The position numbers were made by a program, and so were the translations under genes. The notes under the pieces are model-generated. The model had not been told where the DNA came from, searched no databases, and saw nothing but the letters and a program-made list of their open reading frames with translations. Below are positions 5,748 through 5,751 of a DNA stretch of 5,751 nucleotides, in pieces; position 1 is the first letter of the stretch; each line of letters starts with the position of its first letter. Origin of the DNA: an uncultured Eubacteriales bacterium (GTDB taxonomy: Bacteria > Bacillota > Clostridia > Christensenellales > Aristaeellaceae); the NCBI GenBank assembly GCA_900548125.1, contig URJN01000150.1, positions 1 to 5,751 of the forward strand, read 5' to 3'.

Positions 5748-5751
5748 TGCT

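Overview
The window reads as an ordinary chromosomal segment of an anaerobic or facultatively anaerobic Bacillota. Clostridia (Oscillospiraceae/Lachnospiraceae-like) or Negativicutes are my best guesses from protein style alone; I ran no search. The grounds are an oxygen-sensitive class III ribonucleotide reductase with its own activase, a dUTPase of the 170-residue type I associate with clostridia, strong AGGAGG-type ribosome binding sites, and moderate GC content.

Layout. Bases 49-1553 hold a well-formed promoter and a plus-strand MATE-family multidrug/cation antiporter. A perfect 10-bp hairpin at 1575-1603 separates it from a converging minus-strand operon that fills 1629-5460. In transcription order (right to left) that operon is nrdD (class III anaerobic ribonucleoside-triphosphate reductase), nrdG (its radical-SAM activase, starting one base after the nrdD stop), dut (dUTP diphosphatase) and a free methionine-(R)-sulfoxide reductase (GAF-type MsrC). 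The gaps are 1, 34 and 29 bases, each gene has its own usable ribosome binding site, and I see no internal terminator. Upstream of nrdD are two NrdR boxes 33 bp apart (about three helical turns) and a candidate sigma-A promoter, so the operon is probably repressed by NrdR when dNTPs are plentiful. Bases 5461-5751 have no convincing gene, but the right edge carries an imperfect palindrome overlapping a promoter-like sequence, of the kind that controls TetR-family genes. The gene it would serve lies outside the window.

How it fits together. NrdG uses SAM to generate a glycyl radical on NrdD, which reduces NTPs to dNTPs. Dut removes dUTP and supplies dUMP for dTMP synthesis. MsrC returns oxidised free methionine to the methionine/SAM pool. 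The first three make a coherent anaerobic DNA-precursor module; the fourth is a less usual partner, and the methionine/SAM link is inference.

No new type of system is evident. The points most worth a second look are the NrdR operator pair, an Asp where I expect Tyr directly after the radical glycine of NrdD, a Leu where I expect Phe in motif V of Dut, the fRMsr-RNR operon association, and the operator-like palindrome at the right edge.
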